Positions 11,237 through 22,676 of a stretch of 64,000 nt of DNA are shown piece by piece (the first letter of the stretch is position 1; the number at the start of each line of letters is the position of its first letter). The notes beneath the pieces are model-generated. The model did no database searches. It worked only from the letters and a program-made list of their open reading frames with translations, and was not told the origin of the DNA. Origin of the DNA: Lycorma delicatula (Eukaryota > Arthropoda > Insecta > Hemiptera > Fulgoridae); NCBI RefSeq assembly GCF_047948215.1, contig NC_134461.1, positions 88,780,245 to 88,844,244 of the forward strand, read 5' to 3'. A program made the position numbers and the translations under genes.

Positions 11237-13296
11237 GAAGTAAAGAAGATTTTTGAGGAGGATATCGCAAGAGGTCTGAGTAAAAAAGATAAGGTAGAAA
11301 ATGTAGAAGAAGAATGGGAGAATGTTAAAAAGGAAATTCTTAAATCAGCAGAAGCAAACTTAGGCGGAATAAAGAGAACCGGTAGAAAACCTTGGGTTTC
11401 AGACGATATATTGCAGCTGATGGATGAACGTAGAAAATATAAGAATGCTAGTGATGAAGAAAGTAAAAGGAACTATCGGAAATTAAGAAATGCTATAAAC
11501 AGGAAGTGCAAACTGGTGAAAGAAGAGTGGATTAAAGAAAAGTGTTCAGAAGTGGAAAGAGAAATGAACATTGGTAAAATAGATGGAGCATACAGGAAAG
11601 TTAAGGAAAATTTTGGGGTACATAAATTAAAATCTAATAATGTATTAAACAAAGATGGTACACCAATATATAATACGAAAGGTAAAGTCGATAGATGGGT
11701 GGAATATATTGAAGAGTTATACGGAGGAAATGAATTAGAAAATGGTGTTATAGAGGAAGAAGAGGAAGTTGAGGAGGATGAAATGGGAGAAACAATACTG
11801 AGATCTGAATTTAAGAGAGCATTAAAAGATTTAAATGGCAGAAAGGCTCCTGGAATAGACGGAATACCTGTAGAATTACTGCGCAGTGCAGGTGAGGAAG
11901 CGATTGATAGATTATACAAACTGTTGTGTAATATTTATGAAAATGGGGAATTTCCATCAGACTTCAAAAAAAGTGTTATAGTTATGATACCAAAGAAAGC
12001 AGGGGCAGATAAATGTGAAGAATACAGAACAATTAGTTTAACTAGTCATGCATCAAAAATCTTAACTAGAATTTTATACAGAAGAATTGAGAGGAGAGTG
12101 GAAGAAGTGTTAGGAGAACACCAATTTGGTTTCAGGAAAAGTATAGGGACAAGGGAAGCAATTTTAGGCCTCAGATTAATAGTAGAAGGAAGATTAAAGA
12201 AAAACAAACAAACATACTTGGCGTTTATAGACCTAGAAAAGGCTTTCGATAACGTAGACTGGAATAAAATGTTCAGCATTTTAAAAAAAATAGGGTTCAA
12301 ATACAGAGATAGAAGAACAATTGCTAACATGTACAGGAACCAAACAGCAACAATAACAATTGAAGAACATAAGAAAGAAGCCCTAATAAGAAAGGGAGTC
12401 CGACAAGGATGTTCCCTATCTCCGTTACTTTTTAATCTTTACATGGAACTAGCAGTTAATGATGTTAAAGAACAATTTAGATTCGGAGTAACAGTACAAG
12501 GTGAAAAGATAAAGATGCTACGATTTGCTGATGATATAGTAATTCTAGCCGAGAGTAAAAAGGATTTAGAAGAAACAATGAACGGCATAGATGAAGTCCT
12601 ACGCAAGAACTATCGCATGAAAATAAACAAGAACAAAACAAAAGTAATGAAATGTAGTAGAAATAACAAAGATGGACCGCTGAATGTGAAAATAGGAGGA
12701 GAAAAGATTATGGAGGTAGAAGAATTTTGTTATTTGGGAAGTAAAATTACTAAAGATGGACGAAGCAGGAGCGATATAAAATGCCGAATAGCACAAGCTA
12801 AACGAGCCTTCAGTAAGAAATATAATTTGTTTACATCAAAAATTAATTTAAATGTCAGGAAAAGATTTTTGAAAGTATATGTTTGGAGTGTCGCTTTATA
12901 TGGAAGTGAAACTTGGACAATCGGAGTATCTGAGAAGAAAAGATTAGAAGCTTTTGAAATGTGGTGCTATAGGAGAATGTTAAAAATCAGATGGGTGGAT
13001 AAAGTGACAAATGAAGAGGTATTGCGGCAAATAGATGAAGAAAGAAGCATTTGGAAAAATATAGTTAAATGAAGAGACAGACTTATAGGCCACATACTGA
13101 GGCATCCTGGAATAGTCGCTTTAATATTGGAAGGACAGGTAGAAGGGAAAAATTGTGTAGGCAGGCCACGTTTTGGAGTATGTAAAACAAATTGTTGGGG
13201 ATGTAGGATGTAGAGGGTATACTGAAATGAAACGACTAGCACTAGATAGGGAATCTTGGAGAGCTGCATCAAACCAGTCAAATGACTGAAGACAAA
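11237..13296 (+). mobile_element. RTE-like non-LTR retrotransposon, 5'-truncated
   Basis: A LINE fragment running from inside the linker after the endonuclease to an A-rich tail (13297-13310). The open frame extends upstream of the first ATG to a TAA at 11234-11236, and the extra codons (KKIFEEDIARGLSKKDKVEN and onward) look like genuine LINE linker. The 3' end CAAATGACTGAAGACAAAA is identical in kind to that of the second copy at 25139-26064, which defines the 3' terminus of the family. No endonuclease domain remains. Target-site duplications could not be defined because both flanks are A/T-rich. Confidence 0.85.
11411..13072 (+). CDS. Reverse transcriptase of an RTE-like LINE, 553 codons, truncated at both ends
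   Basis: RNA-dependent DNA polymerase used for target-primed reverse transcription. Residues 1-110 are a charged linker, with an acidic run at about 115-124. RT motifs follow in order: LNGRKAPGIDGIPVELL (141-157), SVIVMIPKKAG (188-198), YRTISL (205-210), FGFRKSIGTREAI (239-251), FIDLEKAFDNVDW (272-284), GVRQGCSLSPLLFN (329-342) and the catalytic FADDIVILAES (372-382). The thumb and C-terminal region has FCYLGSKITKDGRS (439-452), YVWSVALYGSETWT (490-503) and FEMWCYRRMLKIRW (515-528). The copy at 25.1 kb keeps reading through where this frame stops: AGA there corresponds to TGA here at 13070-13072. It then shows a further C-terminal part ending WRAASNQSND, so this stop is premature. There is no RNase H or zinc knuckle. 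RTE-clade placement comes from the C-terminal pattern and is moderately sure. The 5' end, with endonuclease, is lost. Confidence 0.88.
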   Translation: MQLMDERRKYKNASDEESKRNYRKLRNAINRKCKLVKEEWIKEKCSEVEREMNIGKIDGAYRKVKENFGVHKLKSNNVLNKDGTPIYNTKGKVDRWVEYIEELYGGNELENGVIEEEEEVEEDEMGETILRSEFKRALKDLNGRKAPGIDGIPVELLRSAGEEAIDRLYKLLCNIYENGEFPSDFKKSVIVMIPKKAGADKCEEYRTISLTSHASKILTRILYRRIERRVEEVLGEHQFGFRKSIGTREAILGLRLIVEGRLKKNKQTYLAFIDLEKAFDNVDWNKMFSILKKIGFKYRDRRTIANMYRNQTATITIEEHKKEALIRKGVRQGCSLSPLLFNLYMELAVNDVKEQFRFGVTVQGEKIKMLRFADDIVILAESKKDLEETMNGIDEVLRKNYRMKINKNKTKVMKCSRNNKDGPLNVKIGGEKIMEVEEFCYLGSKITKDGRSRSDIKCRIAQAKRAFSKKYNLFTSKINLNVRKRFLKVYVWSVALYGSETWTIGVSEKKRLEAFEMWCYRRMLKIRWVDKVTNEEVLRQIDEERSIWKNIVK

Positions 13297-13299
13297 AAA

Positions 13300-13651
13300 A
13301 AAAAAAAAAATTATTAATTTAACAGCCGAGAAGGCAGAAATAATCTACGGTTTCATTGATAATAATTCTAATATTTTTTTTATTCTACGTTGTATTCCTC
13401 GGATGTTTATATTTTTACATTTTGATCTGTAATGTGGTGTAATATATCTTGATTATAAGAGACACCTACTATTTTTTATAAAGTGTTGGCTGTTCTTAAA
13501 TTTAATAAAGTATTAAATGGCTTTTAGACAACTTTACTACGCTACCGTCGTAATCACATTTTATCAAATCTTACCCTACCGTAATATTAATATGGTGTTA
13601 GTTCATTCTATGTTATATAAAACGTTGAAATATATTCTCTGAAGTTTAATT

Positions 13652-13697
<46 letters not shown>

Positions 13698-14866
13698 CGC
13701 GCGCGGTCGACCAGTAAATCTGTTATTTCCTGTTGGCCTGACAGATTCTGTTAAAAAATGCAATTATATACTCCATTGTATTTTATACTCTGATTAAAAG
13801 TACAAATATTTTATTTTTTATATATTTTATACATTATATGCTTTATTTTCCCCCTAATTATGAAAATTAGGATACTGAAAATCATAAGAAAAGATAAAAC
13901 AGTTACATTAATAAAAAAAAAAGGCAGACAACCGAATAAATTAAAATACAAATTCTCATAAAACAATTTTTTTTCAATTGTTGTTTTTTTTTTTCAATTT
14001 TCAATGTGTTTTCATACAATATATATAATTGCTAGGTTTATGAAATGTAGTTTGACGTTAGTTTTACGATAACTACGACAGTTTACTCGTTGAAGTTCTA
14101 ATATGGAACAAAAGAAAAAACTGAAAAACGTACCTTTGTTAAGATGTAAACTGCTAATAAATCATAAAATAAAGCCTAATCGTGCATTAATATTATAGTA
14201 TGCTGTGTATATATATAAAAAAACAAGTCAGTTTGTTATTAGTATGGTCTGTATATACAACAAAGTAAATTTGGTAATAAATTTTTTCTTTGCAAACTTA
14301 AGCTAATTAATTTCTCATTGAATTTTTTTTATCGTAAAGTAAAAAAAATGTATAATTTTTAAAAGGAACGAAAATGTTTAAAAAAAGTCTTTATCTAACG
14401 AATATTTTCTTTTTCTTGTCTTCCTTACTGTAATGAACGTGATTTAGTAAGAGATGTTCTAAAGAACTACTTCAGAAAGAACTTGTGCACTTTTACTTTA
14501 AAGAATTATGTTTTCTTTTGAATACATAAATAAAAATGAAATCAATTCAGTCTTACTTCATTTTATTTCAATTTTTTGTTATTTATTTTTATTTTTTTAC
14601 TTATATTTTCAAATTTACATCTTTTAAAATGTATATTTTAAAATTGCTTATCTATTTATCTAATATCCTTAAAATGAAAGCAAATTTAATTACTAAATTT
14701 TATTTGGCTTCACTAAAAGAAGGATTTCCTTAATTCAACCTGTACTTATTTTAAACGTATAGGGTGGACAGAAAAGAATATCGATTTTTAATGCTATTTA
14801 ATATCTCTTTAAATTTGTCATAAATAATGAATCTCAAATAAAATGAAAGAATAACTCTTATAGTTT
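13300..14866. other. AT-rich non-coding stretch with a Z-DNA-prone tract
   Basis: Nothing coding recognised. It holds the compound dinucleotide tract at 13651-13705. A T-rich 65-codon frame at 14536-14733 is low complexity and likely chance. Confidence 0.55.
13651..13705. repeat. Compound (TA)n(TG)n(CG)n microsatellite
   Basis: TA units (13651-13664) pass into TG units (to 13689) and then into CG units (to 13705) without a break in purine-pyrimidine alternation. The CG part, followed by GTCGAC, is the most CpG-dense spot of the neighbourhood. Confidence 0.9.
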
Positions 14867-15745
14867 TCCCTACAAGTGTTCAATGTGAGTATCTTTCGTC
14901 ACGCACATGTATTCAACTGACAAGAAAGTTCGACCTACGAATTTAGCAAGTACGTTTGGAGTAATGGATATGACGGTTGTTTCAATCCTCTGTCTCAAAT
15001 AGGGTAGATTAGAAGGTAGCGAGACATAATCTAAAATCTTAAAGGAAAAATCACATAAGATCAGATCGTGTGACCTTGGAGGCCACTGCAAACAAGCTCT
15101 ATCATCAAATGCATGTCGACTGATCCAGCGGTTGGGAAAACATCATTCAACGATCCCGTAAAGAGTTATGCCAATGAGGAGACGCACCATCTTATTACCA
15201 GATAATATTCTCTAGTCCAACTTGCAGTTGAGGAAAGAGTCATGTTCGCAGCGTATCTGAATAAGCAACTTTTCTTACGCTTACTTCAGAGAAAAAGAAC
15301 GGCCCGTAAATTTGCAATTGAGTTTCTGCACAGAAAAAAATTTAATTTGTTTGATTTTCTTTTGCATTGTAAGAGTTAATGGGGGATTTTTAAACTCCCA
15401 GATATGAGATTTATTTGTGTTAACGTTTTCAAGAAAGTCGTCATCTTCATGTTACGACATTTCTATCGTGAATTTGCCTTACCTTACGCAGGAAAGACTC
15501 TCTGACAAGTTCAACATTTCTTCTTTCCTTCTTCAGACGCTCTCAGCCGTCCCATACTCTTCCCTTAACAAAGACATTCGGTCGTTTAAAACTGATTTAG
15601 CCGTCGACGATCATATTGTTGCTTGGAGGATCAGAATAAAATTTTCTACGGAACGCACGTTGAACTGTTACTGCAGATTCACATTTAGTAAACTGCAAAA
15701 AACAGAAGGCTTTCTATTCAGAAGTGCTAACTAGGTTAGTGGCGC
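14867..15745 (-). pseudogene. Second mariner-type transposase, decayed from N- to C-terminus
   Basis: Minus strand. N-terminal helix-turn-helix region: SAVTVQRAFRRKF and SDPPSNNMIV (about 15590-15690), then RRNVELVRESFLRKVRQ (about 15440-15520). The centre is poorly preserved (CEHDSFLN at about 15240), then FPNRWISRHAFDD and LQWPPRSHDLILCDF with the third catalytic Asp (about 15045-15150). The C-terminus is NLPYLRQRIETTVISITPN, ending VTKDTHIEHL before a TAG at 14867-14869. This block order and the IEHL end match a common insect mariner-type transposase about 330-360 residues long. Stops interrupt the N-terminal part (for example after IVDG) and the second catalytic motif is unreadable. It differs from the 9-kb copy in its longer stretch before the WPPRS motif, so it is a different family. 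Terminal repeats were not delimited; AGGGTGGAC near 14761 is a candidate left end. Confidence 0.82.
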
Positions 15746-17340
15746 TTTCAAGCGGAAAAGTAAGGAATTAGTATATAACCATGCCAGAAAATAAAATATC
15801 CTTTCTGTTATTTGATACTAGACTTAAATCAGCACTGTCTGTACATCTCATCCAAGAGATATTATTACAGATTAAAACCCCGATATCCTTTTTTATACAC
15901 TCGGTACTATTTTCAAGAATTAAACCTTCATAAAATGGATGGTAATTGATAAAACGGATGGTCAATGATAACTGTTTTATGTTGAAAGGAAGGTTACTCT
16001 AGTGATCTCGTTGTGTGTTTCTCTATAAAAGATAACTGGAAAATTTTTTAAACCAAAAAATTTGTTCGTAAACGATATGAAGATATTTTTGTTGATGAAA
16101 TTGCTTAGTACTGGATTTTTGTAACGATTGATTTGTAGTGTGATATCGTTTTGATATTCAGAGTAAATTCGCCGGAAAATTTAAGGAACTTACGTGGAAT
16201 GCGTAGAGGAAAATATAATACATATTTACGGATACCAAAGAGTCTTAGTTCACATTCGACAGTAGTTTTCAAATCATTCTTCTGAGTTAGTTTTTTTAAT
16301 TTTTTTCCACACACAGGTTTTTAGTCATCAGAGATTATTTCTGGGAAATCTTCTTGCAGGCAGCGTTTTATTAGGTCTACCCTTAATAAAACAAATAATA
16401 AATAAATAAGAAAATAAAACTAGCTTAAAAATACGTTAATGATAAATACCTTTATAATTATTCGAAAATTTATCGTAAAAATTTAAAGTTTGAAGGTCAA
16501 AACTTTATTTGGGCGTCTTTTGGAAGTCGGTTGCAATTACTGGTTAAGTATTATTGTTTTTAATTTGATGCTGATTTCTTTAAATTGAAATTCAAAAAGT
16601 TATTCTAAAGTATTATATTTTATTTCTGAGGGAAATTTTATGTTAATTATGATTTTAAAAAATTGTTATTTTTTTCTAGTTTACTATTTTCTACTAATTT
16701 AAATAATACAGTTTAATTAAAATAATTAAAATTCAAGCTAAGTTATTATTTTTTCTCTGTCTGAAAGTAATTTAGCGGTTAAAAATAATTAAAAAGAAAT
16801 GCAAAATTAAGTAACCTCTTTATAAAATTAGTTTTCACTGACAATAATTAAAAAAATTATTCGTGGTAATTAAAAAAATAAATATAAATGAAGAAAGTTT
16901 TTGCGCTTAAAAACAAATACTGCGTCATTCTACTTTGTTTTTGTTTTTATAACTGTAAAATAGGTTTTTAACTCATTTTTGAAATCAGTTATTAGACTCA
17001 TATTTAAAACCCGTGATTAAACTAAGAAAATCCAGTAAAATAATAACAATTCAAAAAGGTTACAGTTAATCCAAAAATTCTTCAAATGTTACGATGTACT
17101 TTTTCCAAAAAAATAAGTAATAAAGAAAAAATGAAGAAATAGAAAGCTTGTTTACATAAAATATTGTTTTATGCTTTTGATTTGTCAAAATAATTTTCTT
17201 TTTTGATGTACGATAAGAATTTTTAATTTCTTGGTATCATATCCATAGAACTATGCTGCAAGAAGGAAGTATTCTAATCAATAAAATATGGGGTATGGGG
17301 TTTTTGCTTTTTTGATGTTTGATGACTCAGGGACCCCAAA
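15746..17340. other. AT-rich non-coding stretch
   Basis: No element recognised. Small open frames on the minus strand at 15768-15965 and 16105-16314 have a mixed composition, but I do not recognise them and they may be chance or decayed repeat. Confidence 0.5.
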
Positions 17341-18080
17341 AACCAGAAAAAATTGGGGCTGTGTAATGTTCTTACGTAGCTATGTACGAACATTACTTCT
17401 CAACGTATGGTGGGTGTATTTACGTACGCACGTGTGTTGACATATTTGAAGTTTAATAACTTTTGACTAGATAAACCAATTTTGATGAAATTTTGAACAG
17501 AGATTCGTGCGTATGTGGCAATTTGTAGATAAAATTTTGGGATAAATTTCCCCAGAAGGCGGAGTATATTTTGTTTTTGGGTCACTTTTATCAAATTTTT
17601 GCTAACAAAACCCCATTTTATATTATGCTCAGTCATGGTACATGCTTATCATACCATTTTTAAAAGAATTTTGCCACAAAATTCCTTTTTCCTCAAAAAT
17701 CTAAAAAACTGTATCTTTTTATTTATTTATTTATTTTTTGTATGTATTTCTAGGCATAGTATTGGTGCAAGTAACCCCAAAAATTTCTTAAAAGCAATAT
17801 TACGGGTTGAGGAGCCGATAAAAATTTCAAAATATCGATTTTTTAAATCTAAAAAAATGTTTTTTTGGTTTCTTTAAATTTTTAATATTATTACAATAAA
17901 ATTTCATTATAATCCCGAATAAAAGAAGAAATCTTAGGTAACTATTTATTGGTTGTATATTTTTTCAGTGAAGTTTTTTTTAATTTCTTCTATTTAACAT
18001 AAACGTATAAAAATAAAAAAATTCTTGGAAGGTGATTTTGGAGGTGGAGGAGCAAAAAACATAAAATAACAATTTTTGAG
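17341..18080 (+). repeat. Unclassified dispersed repeat, copy 1 (related copy at 42955-43300, minus)
   Basis: The part from about 17745 to 18075 is matched in reverse complement by 42955-43300. Shared blocks include AATATCGATTTTTTA, ACAATAAAATTTCAT and AGAAATCTTAGGTAAC, and a GGTGATTTTG block. The upstream part has phrases often seen in old DNA-transposon ends, and an inverted repeat at 17363-17396 (GTAATGTTC and GAACATTAC). No protein motif, so class unknown. Confidence 0.7.
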
Positions 18081-18790
18081 TAAAACTTCATCATAAATTA
18101 TCTTCATCTCAAAAATAAATTTTAGGTAATTTTTTTCATGTATCGTAATTTTTCCACTATATAAGAATACAAGTAAATAACCAATGCCAGGAAAGTATTA
18201 CAACAATTGTTAGCATTTTTACGTAATGAACATTATTGCTCGCACAGAATTCATATGAGACAAGTACAGTTTGTACTTCAAATGCTTTATACAAGCAATA
18301 AAATTAAAAAAAGCCTGAGAAAATTATTATAAAGCCCCAAATTTAATTATATATCATTTTATCAATATTATGTCTAGTTTATCTTTTCCTATCATTCTAC
18401 CATAGTTTTTTGAACTGTTTTGTTTTTAAAGTGATTAAATATCAGTGTAGATAATAATAGTTGAATATGTATCAAAATAGTCTAAATCAGCTTTTACAAC
18501 GAACTTAGCTCGTACAACAACGATTTTGAGAGTTTTCTAGTTCTAAAATCTGTTTCTCTTTAACCCTTTATCGTAATTTTTCTTTGAATTTATTTCAATG
18601 AAATAAAAATTTCTTTAATCGGCTAAAATTTTTTTTTAAACTCAAATAAATAAATAATTAATTTCAAAATTTTTTAATATCCATAAATGTTAAAATAATA
18701 AAAGTAATATTTGATTAGAAATTCGGTTTATTGTTATCATTGTTTCTTGATTTAACTAGTTAGTCTTATAAAATACCACTCCAACAAAAA
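18081..18790. other. AT-rich non-coding stretch
   Basis: No feature recognised. Confidence 0.5.
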
Positions 18791-19335
18791 AATAGAGATA
18801 AAAAACCCAATCAAAACATCTAAATCCGATATAACTTTACTATTTTTCATAAATTCGTTTTCTCCAATCAATTCTTCCCTTTTATTTTTTGCCAGGATAT
18901 TTCTCTGTATATTTTTTTAAATTACTTTTTCTTTCGTTTCTTTTCATTTACATTGGATATTAATTTATTATTTCCTTTGACTTATCATCACCGGTTTTAG
19001 TTATGTGGCCTGGCCAGTTCCACCTTTTCTCCAATATTATATTTTCTATGTCTTGCATTTTAGTCTCTTTTGTGGTCCTCGTTCTTTAAACGTTCTTTAT
19101 CATTTACAATATTATCATTTCCTTCACTTTTATATTTTTCTTCTTTGTTTATCACTTTCTCAGTTTATGTTTTTATGTTCATAGCCAGAAGTGCGTAAAG
19201 ATGTGTTGTTTTTTTTATTTATCTTAATGCTTCTTTTTTCTCTTTCTCCTATAATTTTTTTCTATCATATTTTTTACTTCTATGTTATCTATTCTCTTAA
19301 CAACATATCGTCTGCAATTTTTTAAGTTTATTCTA
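18790..19335 (-). pseudogene. RTE-like LINE reverse transcriptase remnant, heavily decayed
   Basis: On the minus strand IADDMLLRE (about 19303-19330) resembles the catalytic FADD motif of LINE reverse transcriptases. About 300 bases downstream lies TKMQDIENIILEKRWNWPGH (about 19005-19065), which has the shape of the KW-W-GHI-R block near the C-terminus of RTE-type LINEs. Faint traces of an LxYGSETWT-like segment lie between. The distance between the two blocks is about half of that in an intact element, so an internal deletion is likely. There is no continuous frame. It is older and of a different subfamily from the 11-kb and 25-kb copies. Confidence 0.5.
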
Positions 19336-20616
19336 CATTTAAATTTGTTCCAATTTAGTTAAATTAACCAAAGGTGGCTGTCATTGTTGCATTAAATTTT
19401 TTTTTCTGATATCAATCGTCATGCTGAAACATGACGATGAAATCAGCAAGAAGAACATTAAAGGTAATATACAAAAATACAAAATAAAAATATGTGCGTA
19501 TATATATATTTTATTAGAGGTAGGAAAGAAATTTTAAGAAATGTTTTTCTAAAAATATTCATATATTAGGTTAAGCTTAAGAGATTTTTTAAATTAAAGT
19601 TTTACCTAAATCTAATACCTCCGTCGTTAAAGGCTAAAATAAGATAAAGGACATTTTCAGAAAACTTTCAAGTCCGGGACTTGGAAGAAAAAAATTTTAT
19701 TTTTAAATAAAATTTAAAAAAAATTATAGCTCTACCTATGAAGTATAATCTTTCAAAAAGTTATTGAAAAATATTTAAACGAAGGAAGAAAAAACAAAAG
19801 AACAAAAAACATGTTTCATTTTTTAATAGGTGGAGGTTGAGTTTGAAAAAAAAATTATTATTTATATTTGAATTATAGGTAAGAAATTTGCTTTAATAAA
19901 GTTTCCTTTAAAATGCCTCTGAAGAAAATCGAAATTGGTTTTTTTTGCAATATGCCTCCAACCCCCTTAACGAATTTTGAAATAAAATTCGATCAATAAA
20001 TTTAAATATTTGAGTCAAATTTGAAGAAATTCAGTTTGGTCAATCCAGAGATATAAGGTCAAAAGCAGTGCGATATTCATACGTACATAGTACTCAGATA
20101 TAAACTTATATATGAATTTTGTTTTGGATAAACTGATTGGACCCTAAAACGTAAAGATTTGAAAAAATCCCGACACTCCTTTTTTGATATGATCATCATA
20201 CTTTCCCTTTTAGTATAACTAATTTAGTTACTTATATATTTGCCGGAAAGTAAAGAAAGATTAAATAATAAAAATTTATTTAATGAACTAGTAAAAATTG
20301 AACATGATGATTGGATTAGATAAATAGTATATTTCATTTAAATTACACAAATTTAACGTTTAAAAATAGATTCAGATAATAATACCAGTAACAATAGTTC
20401 TATAATTTCCGGAAATTATAATGGCAGCAGAATAACTCAATTTATTTCTTTAGCTCAGATGGTAATTATATATATATATATATATTTCATTTTTAAGATA
20501 TGTTTTAATCTAATATATATGATAAACTAGAATTCTTTGCGAAATTTTAACGCAATGAAAAGAAAGTAAACAAAAAAGGAAGTATATTATAATTATGTTT
20601 TATTAACATTGCGTGT

Positions 20617-20678
<62 letters not shown>

Positions 20679-20876
20679 GAATAAATTTAAATGGGTGCTT
20701 TCTACCATTAAATAATTATCTCGCGATAGTTACTCTTTAAATTCTTTTTAAAAATCAATAAATAATATTAGTATTAACTTAGAAAAACAATTGTACACAA
20801 TTTAGCAAATAAGATTCTGAGGTTAAATCCTATTAATAAAGTTTAATTAATTTTATACGCATTTAAATTTTAGACA
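19336..20876. other. AT-rich stretch with TA microsatellites
   Basis: The part at 19600-20180 has the texture of an old dispersed repeat, but I found no second copy here. TA runs lie at 20468-20486 and 20620-20676. Confidence 0.5.
20620..20676. repeat. (TA)n microsatellite, about 57 bp
   Basis: Uninterrupted TA dinucleotide run, the longest of the window. Confidence 0.9.
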
Positions 20877-20877
20877 A

Positions 20878-21010
20878 TGGATACCGGTATACTTTAATGG
20901 CTGGGATTCAATTAACTACAATTCTCAGGAATGGTTGCCCTGAGTCTGTACAAGACTGCACCTCATTTACATGTCATACATACCATTCTCTTCTCATTGT
21001 TCACTAGTTA
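20878..21010 (+). mobile_element. SINE family A, body fragment
   Basis: Carries GGATACCGGTATACTTTAAT, TCAATTAACTACAATTCTCA and TGTACAAGACTGCACCTCAT, matching the body of the SINE copies. The tRNA-like head and the 3' end are missing. Confidence 0.7.
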
Positions 21011-22387
21011 AACAAATTTCAACTTAAACATTAGGAAAAGAATTTCGTTTCGTAACTTTATTTCATTTTTCTTTTTTTTTGTGAAAATAAGGGGATGATA
21101 TTTTAAAAGACTTTCAGCTGATTTTTATTGTAAAATACGTTATAAGGTTATGAGATTGGAGAGACATTGTTATTCTGATGTGCTACACTAGTCTTTGTAT
21201 ACATGTCACGGTGAATTGCATTTGTAAATATAAATATACAGTGTATCAACCAGCTAACTCTCTTTTATCCTCACTCATGGATGAATATGTGCCCGATTTC
21301 TCTTCTTTCTCTGTCTTGTGCGCGCATATATACATATTCGTATACTCTGTATTTTCTTAGACATACCTAGTACTTGTTTCTTGTACTTCCCTCCTATATT
21401 TTGTTTTTTCTTTTTTCTACATATTTCATGTTAAATATTACTATGATTTTTATCGTTTCTGTACTCTACTAGACTCAAGTGCACACTTAGAAGCTTCCGG
21501 CTGTTTTTATTTTACATAAAACATGTGTAATACAAATTATCTACGTATGTAATTCAAACCAATCGGGTAATATGTATATCAAAAGAAGAGATTATCTAGT
21601 GTAAGTTTAAAAAACTTCCATATAAATAATATGCGTAAAATCAAACGAAAATACATTTTGGTGTTTTATTCAAGAATTATTAGCATTTGTATACATAGCT
21701 AGATGTATGCGTTTATATATATATATACGCATTTTGATTAATATTTAATATCATTTAGATCACGTCAAAAATGAGTACATGTTTTTCTATGGATAAGGTA
21801 AGAAACTACCTCAGAATCTTCCTGAAAGAATCAAAGAAAAATGTGACAAACAGCTCCAGTTTTTCTTTTATATTTATTTCTTCAGCGTTACAACTTTGAT
21901 CAGTTTTTCTAAATGATTTTCATTTAGGGAATCGGTTCTACGTTGAAGAAATAGAGGAAAAGAGTTTTCTTCTTACAGATTTCAAGAGGAACCAAAATTA
22001 CAGTAATCTTGTTTTTTTCAAATTTCTTGCTTTTCAATTCCTATCTTATATGTATTGATATTTTCCGTGAAGACTAATCTATAACCTGCAATCTACAATC
22101 TGTAATCTATAATCTTAATAGTAATTGACGGTGAATTCATTGCATCTGATGTTTATCTGTTCATCTACTTAATCTCTACGGTAGTGATTAACCAACAGTA
22201 GTGGTTTGCTAAGTTTAGTATGGTATTATAAATTAGGTTGAAAAGGTTTAATTCATTCGCCGGAGCTGAAAATTTATTTTCCTGGTCTTAATAATTATCC
22301 GGATTTACTAAATTAATAAATCGGAAAGTAATAATTATTGTAGAAAGTGATAGTAATAGTAAATACGCGAACATAAAATAAATATAA
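21011..22387. other. AT-rich non-coding stretch
   Basis: No gene recognised. A short tandem of AATCTnn units lies at 22086-22116. Confidence 0.5.
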
Positions 22388-22636
22388 ACCCACTGGGTTG
22401 ATTTAGTGGTAAACTCATCGTCATAAATCAGCTGATTTCGCAGTCGAGGGTTCCCAGGTTCAAATCCTAATAAACGTAGTTGCTTTTGAATACTAGATCG
22501 TGGATGCTGGTGTCTGTGGATGCCGGTGATTGAGTTTCAATTAACCACACGTCTCAGGAATGTTTGGTCTGAGTTAGTTCAAGACTACATATTTGCCGGT
22601 ACAGTTACCATTACACTGATAACTCGCTAAGACTTT

Positions 22637-22650
<14 letters not shown>
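22388..22650 (+). mobile_element. SINE family A, second subfamily, with A/TA tail
   Basis: Head CCCACTGGGTTGATTTAGTG carries a variant A-box, then AAATCAGCTGATTT, then a good B-box GGTTCAAATCC. The body contains the diagnostic GATCGTGGATG and TCAATTAACCACACGTCTCA. It ends in an A run followed by (AT)n at 22636-22676. The internal sequence after the B-box (TTGCTTTTGAATACTAG) separates this subfamily from the 10.6-kb type. Confidence 0.82.
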
Positions 22651-22674
<24 letters not shown>

Positions 22675-22676
22675 TA

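Noticed and set aside
15417..15734. 105-codon open frame on the plus strand
   Set aside because: It is the antisense shadow of the decayed mariner-type transposase, whose motifs are all on the minus strand.
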